The notes under the pieces are model-generated. The model was given only the letters and a program-made list of their open reading frames with translations, was not told the DNA's origin and did not search any database. Source: Garcia nutans (Eukaryota; Streptophyta; Magnoliopsida; Malpighiales; Euphorbiaceae). From it: a stretch of DNA of 64,000 nt. Below, piece after piece: positions 23,304-34,645 of the stretch (position 1 is the stretch's first letter; each line of letters starts with the position of its first letter). A program made the position numbers and the translations under genes. The stretch is from the NCBI GenBank assembly GCA_947685225.1, contig CANTUV010000078.1, forward strand, positions 62,001 through 126,000. Direction: 5' to 3'.

Positions 23304-24301
23304 ATGGCAGACAAACATGAATTTCACCTAGCCCTTGCTGTCAGTAATGTCAAAACCTTCATTCCCATCAATCTTGAGATGGAAAAAGGGCAGTATTCTT
23401 CATGGGCTGAACTATTTAAAATCCATTGACGTGCATACAATGTGATTGACTATATAATTTCACCAAATCCGTCTGATAAAGGTAAGGAAAAGCCTGCTGA
23501 AGTTGATCCTAAACTGTGGTCACAGCTTGATGCTGCAATTCTTCAATGGATTTATGGAACGATTTCTACTGATCTTCTTAAAACATCTTAGAGCCGGATA
23601 CAACTGCACAACAAGCGTGGGAACGACTAAAAAATATTTTTCAGAATAATAAAAATTCTCGTGCTGTTTATTTGGAAAATCAATTCTCTCATGTTCTTCT
23701 TGATGATTTTCCAAACGTTTCTGCTTATTGTCAGGAGCTGAAGATGCTTGCTGATCAGCTTTCAAACGTTGGTGCACCGGTCTCAAATCACAGGTTAGTT
23801 CTTCAGTTAATTGCGGGATTAAATGAAAATTACGATGGTGTTGCTACTTTCATTCAACAGAGTGATCCCTTGCCTCCATTTTATGAGGCGCGCTCAAGGT
23901 TAATTCTTGAAGAAACCCGCAAAGCAAAACAAAAGGCCACTGCCTCTACTGCCGCTGGAACCGCTCTCCTTACTACTGGTAATTCGGATGAGAATTCTAT
24001 TTCTAATCATGGTTCTTATAATCAGAATTTTTGTAATAATAATGGGCAGAAACGAGGTCAGCCTCGAACTAATAATAGAGGCAAGAATAATGGCGCAGAG
24101 GTAGAGGTCGTGGTGGCAATAACCATGGTAATGGGCAACGTCAAGGAGGACGGCAACAAGAAGGTCTTCAAACAGGAGGGCAGCAGCGTTCTTGGCAGCA
24201 GCAGCAACCGCAACTACCATTTCATCCACTGTGGTTTGCTTATCCGCCTTGGCAATCATAGGGCCAGCAAGCTTGGCCTATACCACCGTGTCCTTATTTG
24301 A
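23304..24301 (+). pseudogene. Copia-3 gag, broken
   Basis: The ATG at 23304 opens MADKHEFHLALAVSNVK, a copia Gag N-terminus. A TGA near 23428 lies in the IH-RAYNVIDYI segment and a frame change near 23588 precedes AWERLKNIFQNN. From 23672 the frame is open: ENQFSHVLLDDFPNVSAYC, LKMLADQLSNVGAPVSN, then LILEETRKAKQ and an Asn/Gly-rich tail. No clear zinc knuckle is visible. Confidence 0.88.
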
Positions 24302-26034
24302 CTACTTCTTGGGCACGACCACCTACAAGGCAGTCCGGACTCCTTGGTTCCCGTCCACAACAAGCTTATATGGCTCAAGTGTCTCCCTCTAGCTATGCAC
24401 CTACTGATATTGATGCTGCAATGCAAACTATATCTCTTAATCCACCTGAAGAAACTTGGTACATGGACACTGGAGCAACATCGCATATGACTTCATCTTC
24501 AGGTACTCTTTCATCTTATTTTAATATGAGCAATAATAATGATATAATTGTTGGCAGTGGGCAGAAAATTCCAATTCATGGTTATGGACATACATCTCTT
24601 ACACCACCAAACCCACCATTACATTTAACCAATGTTCTTCATGCAACCAAACTCATTAAAAACTTGGTTTCTGTACGTCGTTTTACTATTGATAACAAGG
24701 TTTCTGTTGAGTTTGATCCTTTTGGGTTTTCTGCAAAGGATTTATGGACGGGGATACCACTCATGAGGTGTAATAGCATTGGGGATCTTTATCCTATATC
24801 CAGCTGTTCAAGTTCTTCAGTTCATTTTCCATCCACTTTTGCTGCTTTGTCTTCTGTTTTATGGCATCATAGATTGGGACACCCAGGACCTTCTATTTTA
24901 AATTCTCTTAGCAAGAATAAGTTCATTGATTGTAACCATTCTTCTTGTTCTTCTGTTTATAAATCTTGCATTTTTGGGAAACATGTTAGATTGCCTTTCT
25001 ATACTTCTCCTTCTCGCACTTTAATGCCATTTGATATAATACATAGTGATTTGTGGACCTCTCCCGTTTTGAGTTCGGTCGGTCATAAATATTATGTTCT
25101 TTTCTTGAATGATTGCACTAATTTTTTGTGGACATTTTCTCTTGGTAGAAAATCACAAGTTTATAATGTGTTTCAATCCTACAGTGCTCTTGTCAAAACC
25201 CAGTTTGAAAGACACATTAAGTGTTTTCAATGTGATAATGGGAAAGAATATCAAAATGAGTCATTCAAGCAATTTTGTCACAAAAATGGCATGATTTTTC
25301 ATTTCTCTTGTCCATATACGTCTTCCCAAAATGGAAAAGCTGAACAAAAAATACAAACTATAAATAACATGATTCGAACTATTCTTTCTCATTCTTCCAT
25401 GCCATCCTATTTTTGGCATCATGCTTTACAACTGGCAACTTATCTTTTGAATATTCTTCCGAATAAGAATCTTGCTTTTTCTTCTCCTACTAAACTTTTT
25501 TATCATCGTGATCCATCCTATACGCACTTACGAGTTTTTAGTTGTTTATGTTATCCTCTTTTCCCATCCACAATGATAAATAAACTCCAACCTCGTTCAA
25601 CTCCATGTGTGTTTTTAGGTTACCCATTAAATCATAGGGGATATAAGTGTTATGATCTATCTAGTAATAAGATTATCATCTCTAGGCATGTTCATTTTGA
25701 TGAGTCCAAATTTCCTTTTGCTTCTTTGCATTCCCCTTCATCTGATACTTACAGTTTTCTAGATGATAGCCTGCATCCATTACTATGGCAAAAATTGCAG
25801 AACCAAGATGATTCTTTACCTTCAACTCAATCCAAACCTATATCCCTAATACCTCAATCTCAACCAATTGAAACCATTGAACCAAACAATCCTCACAATA
25901 CCCGTTCCTCAATTAATACACCTGGTGATTTACAACCTGCACCTCATATTGAATCACCCAATACCTCAACAATAAACATTCCTTCTGCCCCGCCCGAATC
26001 CACTACAACCCGCAGCATGCATGGAATTTTTTGA
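24298..26034 (+). pseudogene. Copia-3 protease and integrase
   Basis: A 578-codon open stretch. It carries the protease motif WYMDTGATSHM, the pre-integrase HHCC-type segment (LWHHRLGHPG, KSCIFGKH), and the integrase core with the catalytic Asp in IIHSDLWTSPV, the second Asp in FQCDNGKEYQ and the Glu in QNGKAEQKIQ. The C-terminal part has HLRVFSCLCYPL, VFLGYP and ISRHVHFDE. It stops at 26032-26034, about 180 bases before the RT region, where a continuous polyprotein is expected. Confidence 0.88.
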
Positions 26035-26099
26035 CCTAAACGCCACTTCAATTTAATGACTTCAGTCCAACCATCTCCACTTCCCCGAAATCCCATAGC

Positions 26100-27642
26100 T
26101 GCACTGTCTGACCCGAATTGGAAAGATGCCATGGTAGATGAATATAATGCTCTTATTAAAAATAAGACGTGGGAATTAGTGCATCGTCCTACTAATGTTA
26201 ATGTGATTCGTTCAATGTGGGTTTTTTGAATTAAAAAGAAGTCTGATGGTTCTTTTGTGAGGCACAAAGCCTGTCTTGTTGGTGATGGCAGGTCTTAATA
26301 GGTTGGTGTTGATTGTGAAGAGACTTTTAGTCCTGTGGTCAAGCCAACTACAATCAGAACGGTGCTCAACATTGCCATTTCAAATGCTTGGAGTATTCAT
26401 CAGTTGGATGTTAAAAATGCATTCTTGCATGGACAATTACATGAGACCGTTTATATGCATCAACCTGTGGGTTTTAAAGATCAAGCTCATCCAAATTATG
26501 TTTGCCTTCTTAAAAAATCACTATATGGGCTGAAACAGGCTCCTCGTGCCTGCTACCAACGTTTTGCCGATTTTGTCTCTACAATTGGATTCTTGCATAG
26601 TAAATCTGATCATTCTCTATTTATTTATAGCAAGGGTGCTGATTTGGCATACATCCTCTTATATGTTGATGACATTATAATTACTACTTCTTCTGACAAG
26701 CTTAGAAAATTGATGATGTCTTTACTAGCTTCTGAATTTGCTATGAAAGATTTAGGATCTTTGAGTTATTTTTTGGGTATTGCAGTCACAAGACAGAAAA
26801 CAGGGCTGTTTCTTTGTCAACAACAGTATGCCGAAGAAATACTTGAACGGGCTGGTATGGCTTCTTGTAAACCTGTTGTGACCCCTGTTGACACTAAGTC
26901 AAAGCTAAGTGTCTCTTCTGGTTCTTTATATGCGGATCCTACTCATTATCAAATATTAGCCGGTGCTTTACAATATCTTACTTTCACAAGACCTGATATA
27001 TCATATGCTGTGCAACAAGTTTGTTTACATATGCATAATCCAACAACTACTCGCATGAATGCTCTCAAAAGGATTTTGTGATATATTAAAGGGACTATCG
27101 ATTTTGGCTTACACCTGTATAAATCTTCAGTTTCAGGTCTCATTTCTTATACAGATGCTGATTGGGGTGGATGTCCTGATACTAGGCGTTCCACCTCTGG
27201 TTATTGTGTTTTTCTTGGTGATAACTTGATTTCTTGGTCCTCTAAACGACAGCCAACACTTTCCAAGTCCAGTGCTAAAGCTGAATATAGAGGTGTTGCA
27301 AATGTTGTCTCTGAGTCTTGTTGGATCCGTAATCTACTTTTGGAATTACATTTCCCAATTCATAAGGCTACTTTGGTTTACTGTGACAATGTTAGTGCAA
27401 TTTATCTTTCAGGCAATCCTGTTCAGCATCAGCGTTCGAAGCACATTGAACTTGATATTCACTTTGTACGTGAGAAAGTTGCTCGTGGGCAGTTTCGTGT
27501 TTTGCACATCCCATCTCGTTATCAAATCGCCGACATATTCACTGAAGGTCTTCCACGCATTCTATTTTATGACTTCAGGACCAGTCTCAACATTCGTGCA
27601 CCTTCCGTTTCGACTGAGGGGTGTGTTAGAGTATTTAAATAG
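26100..27642 (+). pseudogene. Copia-3 reverse transcriptase and RNase H
   Basis: The RT starts with PNWKDAMVDEYNAL and VWFIKK-like residues interrupted by a TGA near 26227. From 26335 it is open: QLDVKNAFLHGQLHE, LYGLKQAPRACYQRF, LLYVDDIIITTS (catalytic YVDD intact) and LQYLTFTRPDISYAVQQVC. A TGA at about 27079 breaks the RILRYIKGT linker. RNase H follows (SWSSKRQPTLSKSSAKAEYR, YCDNVSAIYLSGNPVQHQ, SKHIELDIHFVREKV). A few nonsense changes are the only damage. Confidence 0.88.
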
Positions 27643-27758
27643 ATTTGTATTTATCTTATTCAATTGTAAAGCTGTAATTAGTTACCAAAATTATAGGTTT
27701 ATAATCTGTATATAAGGAATCATAATGAATAGAAAATACTGACGGATGATTTCCTTTA
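27624..27758 (+). repeat. Copia-3 3' LTR
   Basis: 135 bases, about 97% identical to the 5' LTR. It is preceded by the GAGGGGTG purine tract and followed by the ATTTG target duplicate. Confidence 0.92.
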
Positions 27759-27763
27759 ATTTG

Positions 27764-30700
27764 TATTTAATATAATAAATTAAATTTCTTTTAAGTGAAA
27801 TGTGTTTTTGCATATCTTGGTAGATAAGTGGAATTAATAAGTAAAAAATCAGAAAATTAATGGAGTCATTGCTCACTTGTATTTCATAGGAAGGTTTATG
27901 ACTAGAAAAGCATCTTTGAAAAGAATGTTTGAACTTTGAACTTTGAAGTAAGTTTGATATATATGAAGAATAATTGAATATCTTTACACATCATGATTTT
28001 AATTCAATAAATTTGACCACCCAACTATCTACAAGTTGAGTTTGATCTTGCAATTGCCTAGAAATTACATCACTTGTGATAGATATCCACTAATTTAAAT
28101 TATAGTGAGGAAATTTAATTTTAATTGGCACATAAAATAATTTAAAAATATGTTTAGTTTGAATCAAATGATAACAAAATAATTGATTTTTTTTTCATTT
28201 AAAATGATAGATAATCAGAAAAATCTTAAAATTTAGTTAGAATTTATCATGATTAAATAATCTTTTTTTATTTAATCATAATATATGAAAAAATGCTTTT
28301 AAAAAAGTTATTATTTTAAAATTTTAATTATAGATTTTTGGTCTATATGTCAATTAGGGGCATGATCGACATTGTGATGATCTTTTTATGTTGTTAGAAA
28401 ATGAAATTAATAAAAATTAAAAACATATTTTTAAAATATATGTTTGGTCATAAATTTTTTTAAACAAATTGGAAATTATATGAAAAAATAAAAAAGATAC
28501 TCAAACTAATTTTTTCTTCAAAATTTTTTTACTACCTTTCTTGTTTGAGTTTATAAAAATACTAATTTTTAAATTTTTTTATATTTTTATGACATATATT
28601 AAAAATCTATTCTGCATATACTCAATATCTATAAAAAAATACATATACAGTATTTTTAATAAATTTTTTATTTGCACAATATTTTTTATAAATTTTTACG
28701 TTTTTCAATCATTTTTGTAAATTTCCAATAATAAATAAAAGCACTAGAAAACACAATGTTGGGAGAAACTAAAGCCAACAACAAAACCCATATTCACAAA
28801 ACCCAAATTTCTCCTCCACCAAAACCACAAGCCAGGGCACGGCCCATTAAAAAATTTAATAAAATATCATAAAAACATTTATGAAAAAAATATTTTTAAT
28901 TAATTAAATAAAAATTTAATAAAATCTCATAAAAATAAAATTAAGTTAACGACCCATCAAAAATGAATTAATAATGCATTTGATAAATTATTGAAAAAAT
29001 TAATTACTGAAAATATATTTTATAAATATATATTATATGAATTATATTTTGCTGAAAAAAAATTATATTACTGTGTTTAAAAAATATAATAAAATATTAT
29101 AAAAATAAATTGAAAAAAATATTAACTTATTTGGTTACAATCCAACTTTATAGAAAAAGTATAAGTAATACCTAAACTATCCTTGTAACATCTATTTTTA
29201 TTTTATCATATTTTAATTAAGAGTATGATTGTCTTTTAATATGTATATCTCTCAATTTATTTTTTCAGTAAAATATTTTTTCTACTTTTTAAAGTAAAAT
29301 ATTTTACCAGCTGGTCAGTAAAATTTAATGGGCCTAATATTTTATTTTACATAAATTATTTATAAATAAATATAATATTTTTGATCAAAAAGAATTATTT
29401 AATCAATTTTTTTAAATTTATTATGCAATCAAACGCACTACAAAAAATATAAAATTGATTATAAATGAAGTCTAAGTTGATCTTTTTACAATTGAATTTT
29501 CATATTTAACTTGAATTTGTACCACTTGGAACATGAAATTCAATTCAATGTTATAATCACTTTAAAATAAATTTATAATTATTTTTTTTGTTTGTATGTA
29601 GTTGCTAAATATCTTCGATGGATCAGTTAAAAAAAAAAATCTTCGATCGATGTAATAATTGTTATAGAAAAATTAACACAATACAGTAATAATTACATAT
29701 GAATATTTAATTTACAGAATATGATAAAAAGTTATTTGAGAAAGAAAAAATAAAACAAAATATAATAAATTGTTTATGTTAGAGAGAGTGTGCAAACGAG
29801 AGAAGAGAAATAATAAAACGAAAGAGAAAAAAATAGAGAAGATAGAGAAGAGGAGGAAGAAAAAAAATGATTTTTGTCTATATAATTTATTTTATTAATT
29901 TTGTGGTATTCATTTGAAAATTGAATATATTTTAATAATTATATTTAATTTCATAGAAATGAATTTGCATAATTTAAATTAATTATTTTTATTGTTTCAA
30001 AATTTGAATTTTTTAAAATTGTAAAATTTAAAATGAATTTATTAAAATTTTATGCAATTCATTTAGTTCAAATGGAGTGTTAATAAAAAAAATAATATTA
30101 ATCATAGGAAATATTTATTTCTTGCATGTTCAAGAGTCAAAGAAGAAAAAATAGTTTAAAATAAATAGGGATATATTAGGTTAAAGAGATAATGAATATC
30201 TTAATATGTTTAATGTTTAAATTATTTAAACTCTTATATAACAGAATTTTTTTTTTACTTTTTTGCTTTCTTTCTTATTCAAACTCCGAAGGCTTTAAAT
30301 TTTTTTTCTTTTAAAATTGAAAAAACAAGAAATATTTTTTTATTTATTAATAAAAAAATAACTTTTTAATAATACTATATATCAGTCTTAATATTTAATA
30401 TATTATTCCTCATCTTTTAAACATCTACATAAAAAATATTTATTAATTACTTCATTTAATAATTTCTTTTCTCACAATATGAATTAATTTTTTTTTATAA
30501 CAATCCCAAATTAAACCTTAATAATTCTCCCTTCAAAAAACTTAAGTTAAAAAATGTGAATTATATAATAATAAAACTGATTAGATTTTCAGCTTTATAT
30601 AATTTATATATGTATATATTAATTAATATATAAAGATTTCCAAATGGCGGAGGTTAGTTCAGCTGATCAGTCCAAGAAACCATCGATCGGTCCAAATTCA

Positions 30701-31608
30701 TTGTGCGTTAATACTTTATTAACCAAAATCCTAAACTTAGATTGTTTAAGATTATTTCATATAACCTAATTAGATTTTAAGACAGTTATTTAATATTTAA
30801 CCAAAAATTTTATAAACAGTTCTTAAATTTAATTTTTATTATATATATATAGATGGATACATAAATTTGCTGTTTACATTATTCATTAAAATCTCTCTAA
30901 TTATTTTCACATACCAAATAACAATAATATATAAATATATAACTATATATATTAAGGTGATTATTATTTTTTAGAATTAAGCTATGCAGTTGGTATCCAC
31001 ACTCTAAGATCATAGCCTTATCTTAACTTTATCACTATAAATTAATATTTTTTATTAAAATACTCTAATTTTTGTTCAATATAATATTTTATTATTTTTA
31101 TGTAGATTTCAAAATAATTATTAAGATTATTTTATCTAATAAATTACAAACATGATTGTTCATCTCCATAAAATTTAAAATTAATTTATATTTTTCAATT
31201 ATATCTATTGGATTCGTTGAATTAGCTTGTAGATTTAAGTAATGTGGGTTCAGATTATTTAGGTTAGATCACTTTTGAGTTATATATTTGTTAATTTGGA
31301 TGAATTATGAGTTAAATTTGGATCTAAGTATTCAGATTGATTATCGAGTTGGATCATAATTTATTTTCATGTATATATATATACACACATAAAAAGAATA
31401 GAAAAAAAAAAAAGAAAAGAAGTAAGGCTACAGAAAAGTGAAGAGAAGGAGAGTCGAAAAATTAAAAAAAAAAATGGGGGAAGAGATGATAGTTGGAAAT
31501 GGGGTCATTATGATAAAAGATGGGAAGCAAAATCATTAAGCATGAGCATGAGATGTCATTATGTGCCATGAGAGTGTGTGTATATATGTTTCCTTTTTTT
31601 TTTTTAAA

Positions 31609-31670
<62 letters not shown>

Positions 31671-31795
31671 CCCCACAATTAATATTATCATAACACTTCC
31701 CAATATATATTCTTTCCTTTTCATACATAATTATCTCCATTTTTCTTAAAAAAAATACATGCATTTTCATCCATTATTAAAACAAAATAATACTA
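27764..31795. other. Long AT-rich intergenic region
   Basis: About 4 kb with no recognisable gene. It contains many A/T runs. A patch near 28755-28850 is richer in C (AACAAAACCCATATTC...) and could be a transposon scrap. A (TTA)n tract lies at 31616-31669. No LTR pair or inverted-repeat pair was found by eye. Confidence 0.5.
31616..31669. repeat. (TTA)18 microsatellite
   Basis: About 54 bases of uninterrupted TTA repeat preceded by a T-run and an A-run. Confidence 0.95.
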
Positions 31796-32067
31796 ATCAA
31801 TATATATATATATATATATTTGGTCAATAATATGTTTTATTGCTAAAAGAATCAATACAAAAAAAATAATACATCAACTAATAACAGGGCCAAATAGCCC
31901 CTACAACACCCAGAACACCGGACAATTATAAACCAAACCAAAACACAACATAGACTAACCCACTACAACTCAAAGCAACTTTTGTACAATAGCACCCACA
32001 AACACAACTTTACCATCTACATATGAACCTATTATTTATATTTGCATTAGAATTTAAAAGATAAAAT

Positions 32068-32211
32068 TTAACAGCAAAAGAAATTCTTGAAATGACAGTC
32101 AGCAGCAATATTCTGAAACACCTTATTATCTCTCTCAATCCAGATCCAATATACAGCAGAAATGAAAGCTACTCTTCTCATTTTTGCAAGAGAACGCTTT
32201 GATATAGCTCT
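32068..32211 (-). pseudogene. LINE-A ORF2 C-terminal end
   Basis: The - strand reads SKRSLAKMRRVAFISAVYWI and WIERDNKVFQNIAADCHF, the usual end of a plant L1 ORF2. The 3' UTR runs to about 31820. Confidence 0.75.
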
Positions 32212-32989
32212 CCTTGTGTAACATCCTGAATTCCAGATTGGTAAGAAACAGACATAGAGGATATGATTTAGGCTTAGAACAAAGGAGTTTAGAACATGAC
32301 CTATAACTTGAGCTCGAATTTCATCCAAGTTAATGACAGAATTAGAGAGTCTCAAAGAAGACTTAATTGTGTATTTGTGTCTTAGATAGATGTATAACTT
32401 GAAATTACTCACTTTGGAGTTATACAGAATAAGATATGATGGATTTAGTAGACAATGTGCAAGCTGCCTCAGGACAGCATAGTAGGCTTGACTTCAAAGG
32501 ACCGTCAAAAATCAGATATAGCTCGGATCGACCTGAAATTTTGACACAATATAGCCATGGATGTCTAGTTTCAGTGGAAATAAGAATTACTTAATTTGGA
32601 GTTGTGAGTAAAAAGATATTAATAAAGAAAGAAAGCAAGGTCAGGAAGGGAAATCAAAAGGACCTAAGTGGAAATTTCTCAAAAGTTAGGGGCAACTATG
32701 TAAACTTAAAAATTAAGTGTCGGAAGTTCTTAATAGTGCCCATATCCGACCCCGGAAAAATATTCTTGAGATTAATCGGGTCATAACAGTGGGTTTCAAT
32801 TTTTTTCGAAAACGCACGGTTTAAAAGTTACAATCGATTAATCGTTGGAGGGTATTTTGATGTTTTCACACCCTAGACTATAAAATTATAGCACAAGAAA
32901 GTTGAGGGGGTCAAAATATGAATAAAAGGAAACCTAAGGGCTTGCCAAATAAATAAGATAAAAGAAGGAGGTAAGTGGGCCAATCATAA

Positions 32990-33195
32990 GTAGCCATTTA
33001 GCATTTATTAAAATAAGAAAAGAAAAAGATGGACAAATGGCCCTAAGACATTCATCCACCCCAAAAGTGGAACATAATTAGCCATATAGCATTTATTAAA
33101 AGAAGAAAAAGAGATGGACAAATGGCCCTAAGGCATTCATCCACCCCAAAAGTGGATTATAATTAGCCATATAGTATTTATTAAAAGAAGAAGGC
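32990..33195. repeat. Tandem array inside the solo LTR (about 80-bp unit)
   Basis: Units share AGCCATATAGCATTTATTAA, GATGGACAAATGGCCCTAAG and CATTCATCCACCCCAAAAG. About 2.5 copies with small differences. Confidence 0.8.
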
Positions 33196-33714
33196 AAATG
33201 GACCAATTAAAAGTAGCCATTTTTGCTATAAGGTGTACCAATTGGAAGTCAACATCTATTCACCACTTATGGCTTCCATTTGGATCAAAATAAGCTAAGA
33301 AAAGAAAGTATAAAAGCCCCCTCTTGCATGGTGAATTCGTCCAAATCATAAGAGAAGGAAGAATGAGGTATTTTTCCTAAGTTTAAGGCTTTTGATTTAA
33401 AGAATTTGGTGACAAACAAGATTATAAGGAAATCAAGGAGACAAGGAAGGAAAGGAAGTGATATAGAATAAGGACTAAGGAAAAGCAAGGTTTGGTACTT
33501 TAACATAAAAGAAATTTTATTTTCTTACAAATTTTTGTTCATATGTTATATATATGCGTGTATATGTTATATATGTGAATACATGTGATACATATATGTG
33601 GTATTTATGTAAGTATATAATGCATATACATGAAGAATATGTGGTATATATATGAAGTGAATGGGTATATATATGAAATGTTATATATGCTCTACTCGGT
33701 AAATGAGTAAAACC

Positions 33715-33980
33715 GGTCTGGAATGGAGGTTATATCGTGTGAGGTCAAGATCATGGCAACTAGTCATGTGAGACCAAGGCCACGCAGTTATATTGTGTGA
33801 GGTCAAGATCATGGCGACTAGTCGTGTGAGACCAAGACCACGAGGTTATATCGTGTGAGGTCAAGATCATGGCAACTAGACGTGTGAGACCAAGACCACG
33901 CAGTTATCTTGTATATTCCATATCGTGTGAGACCAAGACCATGGCAATTAGTCGTGTGAGGTCAAGACCACGCATAACTC
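33715..33980. repeat. Tandem array inside the solo LTR (about 60-bp unit)
   Basis: About four copies of a unit pairing GTGTGAGGTCAAGATCATGG with a near-mirror GTGTGAGACCAAGACCACG. Each unit is itself built of two related half-repeats. Confidence 0.85.
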
Positions 33981-34645
33981 TATACGAGGCCTCATTTCGA
34001 GATCAGTGTATTCATAATTACCTAGTGGAGCAGATTAACTCGTAATTATAATGAAGTTATATTACATGTTGTTTACACTTTTATTATTTATTTTCCGTAA
34101 TTAGTTAAAGTACCCACTAAGCAATGCTTAGCGAGTTTAGTTTCTTCTAAACTCGTAGGTTATTAGCAAGGAGCCAGTAAGCGAGCAGAGGAGTCCTGCG
34201 ATTTGTCGGTCATCAACAAACTTAGATGGTGCTCTTCATTTTGTATTTTGGTATTAGAAACTGGCATGTACTTATTTGAACAATACAAAGAGATAACTTG
34301 ATGTAACATATAAATATAGTAATGTATAATATCTGTATGGTAATTATATTGAGTTGGGTTGTGAATATAGAAGTGGGAATTCTTCTTGCAGGATTGTAGT
34401 TGAGGTTATAAGGGTGGATTATTGGGAGTGTACTTGAGTTGAATTGTGAAACAAAATATTTTTCAAAAATAAGAAAAACCAGTTTTGTCGACACTTGGGA
34501 CCACCAATTATAGGGGAAACTCTGAAATTTTTTTTTAAAAATATGCATTTAAAATTGGCTAAGTAAAATATTAAGACACAACCACCATGAGATAACAGTC
34601 CATCTTGGTCTATAAACGTAGGCTAAGATGGGGTGTTACACCTTG

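Larger units (their letters stand above)
23109..27758 (+). mobile_element. Ty1-copia LTR retrotransposon (Copia-3) with very short LTRs
   Basis: LTRs at 23109-23244 and 27624-27758 start TGTTAGAGTATTT and end TTTCCTTTA. They are flanked by the duplicated ATTTG (23104-23108 and 27759-27763). TGGTATCAGAGCC (primer-binding site) follows at 23245 and GAGGGG precedes the 3' LTR. The whole copia gene order is present on the + strand. The LTRs differ at four bases and one indel in about 136, so the insertion is fairly young, but several stops have accumulated. Confidence 0.95.
32217..34640. mobile_element. Solo LTR, 2.4 kb, gypsy-like, nested in LINE-A
   Basis: It starts TGTAACATCC and ends GGGTGTTACA, with an exact 5-bp duplication CCTTG at 32212-32216 and 34641-34645. 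Its removal rejoins the LINE-A reading region. No coding domain or second LTR is present. Long LTRs with TGTAACA ends are typical of some plant chromoviruses (Tekay/Del type); the family assignment is inference. It contains two tandem arrays. Confidence 0.85.

Noticed and set aside
23900..24259. 119-codon frame on the - strand
   Set aside because: Antisense shadow of the Copia-3 gag tail.
31536..31749. Asn-repeat or Leu-repeat peptides at the trinucleotide tract
   Set aside because: They are translations of a (TTA)n microsatellite with no gene context.
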